Source of the DNA: Calidifontimicrobium sp035325925
GTDB taxonomy: Bacteria > Pseudomonadota > Gammaproteobacteria > Burkholderiales > Burkholderiaceae_C
Direction of reading: 5' to 3'
Length of the DNA stretch: 64,000 bases
NCBI RefSeq assembly: GCF_035325925.1
Contig: NZ_DAOKZA010000003.1
Span: forward strand, 66,843 to 130,842
Shown here: one piece after another, positions 61,748 through 64,000 of the stretch
Numbering within the stretch: position 1 is the first letter of the stretch
How the letters are laid out: the number at the start of each line of letters is the position of its first letter
Notes under the pieces: generated by a model
Told to the model about the DNA's origin: nothing
The model's database searches: none
What the model saw: the letters and a program-made list of their open reading frames with translations, nothing else
Program-made: the position numbers and the translations under genes

Positions 61748-61769
61748 GACGGCGCCCGCGGGCGCCGTC
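61748..61769. other. 22-bp perfect palindrome between ispH and serS
   Basis: GACGGCGCCCG followed directly by its reverse complement CGGGCGCCGTC. On the minus strand it follows the ispH stop by 20 bp and precedes the serS -10 box by 8 bp, overlapping where a -35 box would be. It may act as a terminator for ispH, or as an operator for serS. No T tract follows it. Confidence 0.5.
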
Positions 61770-61789
61770 GTCGCGGGCCGCGGTGGCGT

Positions 61790-62782
61790 TCAGGATCGGG
61801 ACGCCGACGCACCCGGCGCCGCGGCCTGCGCCATGCTGCGGTCGCCCAGCCCCTTGGGCAGCGGGAAGTGCACCGTCTCGCGCACGCCGTCCATCGTGCG
61901 CAGGCTCACGGCGCCGAGCTCACGCAGCCGCGCGATGACCTGCTGCACCAGGATGTCGGGCGCCGACGCGCCGGCCGTCAGGCCGACGCGCGGCCGGCCC
62001 TCGAACCACGCCGGCTGCAGGTCGTCGGCCGAGTCGACCAGGTGCGCCGGCGTGCCCAGCCGCTCGGCGAGCTCGCGCAGGCGGTTGCTGTTGCTGCTGG
62101 TCGGGCTGCCGACGACGATCACGATGTCGACCTGCGGCGCCAGCAGCTTGACGGCGTCCTGCCGGTTCTGCGTGGCGTAGCAGATGTCCTGCTTCTTCGG
62201 CTCGCGCACGTGCGGGAAGCGGCGCTTGACCGCGGCGAGGATCTCGGCCGCGTCGTCGACGCTCAGCGTGGTCTGCGTGACCACCGCCAGCTTGTCGCCG
62301 CGCGGGCGCACGCGCTCGACGTCGGCCACGTCCTCGACGAGGTAGATGCCCTCGCTGAGCTGCCCCATCGTGCCCTCGACCTCGGGATGGCCCTTGTGGC
62401 CGATCATCACGAACTCGTAGCCTTCCTTGGCCAGCTTGGCCACCTCGACATGCACCTTGGTCACCAGCGGGCAGGTGGCGTCGAACACCTGGAAGCCGCG
62501 CCGCGCCGCCTCGGCGCGCACCGCCTTCGGCACGCCGTGGGCGCTGAACACCAGCGTCGACCCCGGGGGCACGTCGGCCAGGTCCTCGATGAAGATCGCG
62601 CCCTTGGCCTTCAGGTCGTTGACGACGTAGGTGTTGTGCACGATCTCGTGGCGCACGTAGATCGGCGCGCCGAAGCGCCGCAGCGCGCGCTCGACGATCT
62701 CGATCGCGCGGTCGACGCCGGCGCAGAAGCCGCGCGGCTCGGCGAGCACGACGTCGTCGACCGTCACTTCGTCGCGCGCCAT
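61790..62782 (-). CDS. ispH: 4-hydroxy-3-methylbut-2-enyl diphosphate reductase
   Basis: 330 residues. The three cluster Cys lie in PRGFCAGVDRAIEIVE, VFDATCPLVTKVHVEV and KKQDICYATQNRQ. HGVP (FSAHGVPKAV) and SPTSSNSNRL are family motifs. It makes IPP and DMAPP in the last step of the MEP isoprenoid route. The ATG at 62782 overlaps the stop of the PPIase gene (TGATG); a GTG one codon earlier is possible. The pairing with an fkpB-type gene is typical of proteobacteria. Confidence 0.96.
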   Translation of the reverse strand: MARDEVTVDDVVLAEPRGFCAGVDRAIEIVERALRRFGAPIYVRHEIVHNTYVVNDLKAKGAIFIEDLADVPPGSTLVFSAHGVPKAVRAEAARRGFQVFDATCPLVTKVHVEVAKLAKEGYEFVMIGHKGHPEVEGTMGQLSEGIYLVEDVADVERVRPRGDKLAVVTQTTLSVDDAAEILAAVKRRFPHVREPKKQDICYATQNRQDAVKLLAPQVDIVIVVGSPTSSNSNRLRELAERLGTPAHLVDSADDLQPAWFEGRPRVGLTAGASAPDILVQQVIARLRELGAVSLRTMDGVRETVHFPLPKGLGDRSMAQAAAPGASASRS

Positions 62783-63246
62783 CACAGCACCCCGATCACG
62801 TGCACCTCGAAGCGCACCGGCTGCCCGGCCAGCGGGTGGTTGAAATCGAACAGCAGCCAGTCCTCGCCCGGCGGGCCGACCTCGCGCACGACGCCGGCGT
62901 AGCTGCCGCCGCCGTCGGGCGTCGGGAACTGCACCACGTCGCCGACCGCGTAGGTCGCGTCGGGGTCGCCCAGCTCGCGCAGCAGCGCCAGCTTCACGCG
63001 CTGCAGCAGCGCCGGGTTGCGTTCGCCGAAGGCCTCGCCGGCGACCAGCTCGAAGCGCGCGTGCGCGCCTTCGGCCAGCCCGACGAGGCGCTGCTCCATC
63101 GCCGGCGCGAGCTGCCCGTGGCCCAGCGACAGCGTGGCCGGCTGGCCGCCGAAGGTGTCGACGACGGCGGCGCCGTCGGGGCCCGACAGGCGGTAGTGCA
63201 GCGTGAGGAACGAATCCCCCCGAATGGTGCTCACGGTCGATGGCAT
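62782..63246 (-). CDS. fkpB: FKBP-type peptidyl-prolyl isomerase (SlpA/FkpB type)
   Basis: 154 residues. LHYRLSGPDGAAVVDTFGGQ, LSLGHGQLAPAMEQRLVGLA and GEAFGERNPALLQRVK are typical of SlyD/SlpA proteins with the insert-in-flap domain; DFNHPLAGQPVRFEVHVIGV is the conserved end. It has no His-rich metal tail. It is a cytoplasmic folding helper, coupled by a one-base overlap to ispH, as in E. coli (fkpB-ispH). Confidence 0.93.
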   Translation of the reverse strand: MPSTVSTIRGDSFLTLHYRLSGPDGAAVVDTFGGQPATLSLGHGQLAPAMEQRLVGLAEGAHARFELVAGEAFGERNPALLQRVKLALLRELGDPDATYAVGDVVQFPTPDGGGSYAGVVREVGPPGEDWLLFDFNHPLAGQPVRFEVHVIGVL

Positions 63247-63262
63247 GCGGTGTCTAGACTGC

Positions 63263-63268
63263 ATTCTA
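63263..63268 (-). promoter_or_regulatory. -10 box for fkpB-ispH in the 48-bp gap to radC
   Basis: TAGAAT on the minus strand 17 bp upstream of the fkpB start. A TAGACT box (63255-63260) faces radC in the same gap, so two promoters may overlap face to face. Confidence 0.4.
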
Positions 63269-63294
63269 GGAGCCACCCCCGGCGCGAGCGCCCC

Positions 63295-63969
63295 ATGTCG
63301 ATCAAGGACTTGCCGCACGATGCGCGCCCGCGCGAGAAACTGCTGGCGCGTGGCCCGCAGGCGCTGGCCGACGCCGAGCTGCTCGCGCTGCTGCTGCGCA
63401 CCGGGATGGCCGGTACCGGCGTGCTGCAGATGGCGCAGCAGCTGCTGGCCGAGTTCGGCGGCATCGGCGGGCTGCTGCGCGCGCCGGCCGACGCGCTGCA
63501 GCGCGTCAAGGGCATCGGGCCGGCCAAACGCGCCGAGCTGCAGGCGGTGCTCGAGATCGCGCGCCGCGCGCTGGTCGCCGAGCTGGCGTGCCAGCCGGTG
63601 TTCGACGCGCCCGACGCGGTGCGCCAGTACCTGCGGCTGCAGCTGGCGCACCTGGCGCACGAGGTGTTCGCGGTGCTGTTCCTCGACCACCAGCACCGGC
63701 TGCTGGCGATGGAGGAGCTGTTCCGCGGCACGCTGTCGCAGACCAGCGTGTACCCGCGCGAGGTCGTCAAGCGCGCGCTGGCGCTGAACGCCGGCGCGGT
63801 GATCCTCGCGCACAACCACCCTTCGGGGCTGGCCGAGCCGTCGCGCGCCGACGAATACCTGACGCAGTCGCTGAAGAGCGCGCTGGCGCTGGTCGACGTG
63901 CGCGTGCTCGACCACCTGGTGGTCGGGCACCACGACGTGGTGTCGTTCGCCGAACGTGGACTTCTTTGA
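63295..63969 (+). CDS. radC: RadC-family JAB-domain protein
   Basis: 224 residues starting MSIKDLPHDARPREKLLARG. An N-terminal helix-hairpin-helix (ALQRVKGIGPAKRAELQAVL) precedes the JAMM domain with the metal motif ILAHNHPSGLAEPSRAD and the upstream Glu. The historical link to DNA repair is doubtful and the biochemical role is open. It is divergent from fkpB. The stop at 63967-63969 is near the window edge, so downstream context is not seen. Confidence 0.94.
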   Translation: MSIKDLPHDARPREKLLARGPQALADAELLALLLRTGMAGTGVLQMAQQLLAEFGGIGGLLRAPADALQRVKGIGPAKRAELQAVLEIARRALVAELACQPVFDAPDAVRQYLRLQLAHLAHEVFAVLFLDHQHRLLAMEELFRGTLSQTSVYPREVVKRALALNAGAVILAHNHPSGLAEPSRADEYLTQSLKSALALVDVRVLDHLVVGHHDVVSFAERGLL

Positions 63970-64000
63970 TATGTGGAGTCGCGCCGCGCCTGCCTGGGTG

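Overview
The window is a very GC-rich chromosomal segment with short intergenic gaps, many ATGA/GTGA/TTGA start-stop overlaps and -10 boxes of the form TAGAAT. The gene families (flgG-L, TAT-exported formate dehydrogenase, DUF3460, DUF3717, DUF3305/DUF3306, ScpA, MetG with a C-terminal tRNA-binding domain) point to a betaproteobacterium of the Burkholderiales, close to the Rubrivivax/Leptothrix/Methylibium group. This is inferred from gene content; no database search was run. No insertion sequence, prophage, integrase or CRISPR array was seen.

Layout. 1-7.4 kb: end of an HDOD/EAL-like signalling gene and the flagellar genes flgL, K, J, I, H, G (minus strand). 7.5-13.3 kb: housekeeping and small genes (methyltransferase, GrpB-like, HAD hydrolase, zinc peptidase, dcd, Mpo1-like) with a decayed CoA-transferase. 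13.4-32.2 kb: one large formate dehydrogenase/selenocysteine locus: fdhD, two small secreted proteins, fdh gamma, beta and alpha, a small TAT protein, selB, tRNA-Sec, selA, DUF3305, DUF3306, a poly-[4Fe-4S] protein, a TorD-type chaperone, mobA and a two-component system. 32.2-41.4 kb: mrp/apbC, metG, a SulP transporter, a CYTH-CHAD protein, a BamE-like lipoprotein, scpA and a frameshifted acyltransferase. 41.5-53.3 kb: ABM-like protein, chrA, a TonB-like protein, a hybrid kinase and LuxR regulator, MaoC, ParA, TauE, a DODA-type dioxygenase, a BMP-type binding protein, DUF3717/DUF1289 and a MATE pump. 53.3-59.2 kb: a spy-like envelope stress module and the glutathione-dependent formaldehyde pathway (fghA, frmA). 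59.4-64 kb: tRNA-Ser(CGA), an MhpD-like hydratase, serS, ispH, an SlyD/FkpB-type PPIase and radC.

Main discovery. The tRNA-Sec gene between selB and selA has the anticodon GCA (cysteine codons UGC/UGU) instead of UCA. The catalytic formate dehydrogenase subunit encoded just upstream carries UGC, not UGA, at the selenocysteine position (codon 210). That UGC is followed by a bacterial SECIS-like hairpin with the same spacing as in E. coli fdhF: the loop GGU lies 18 nt after the codon and U17 is present. selA and selB look intact. Two compensating single-base changes, one in the codon and one in the anticodon, suggest that selenocysteine is inserted at a sense cysteine codon in this organism. 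A few natural cases of sense-codon tRNA-Sec have been reported, so this would be a new or rare instance.

How the genes work together. FrmA and FghA convert formaldehyde to formate. The periplasmic FdhABC complex can oxidise formate to CO2 and feed the quinone pool. FdhD, MobA and the TorD-like chaperone mature its molybdenum cofactor site, SelA/SelB/tRNA-Sec would supply selenocysteine, and SerRS (serS, also in the window) is the enzyme family that charges tRNA-Sec with serine. An NtrC-like regulator that lacks the sigma-54 contact loop, with its partner kinase, probably controls the locus.
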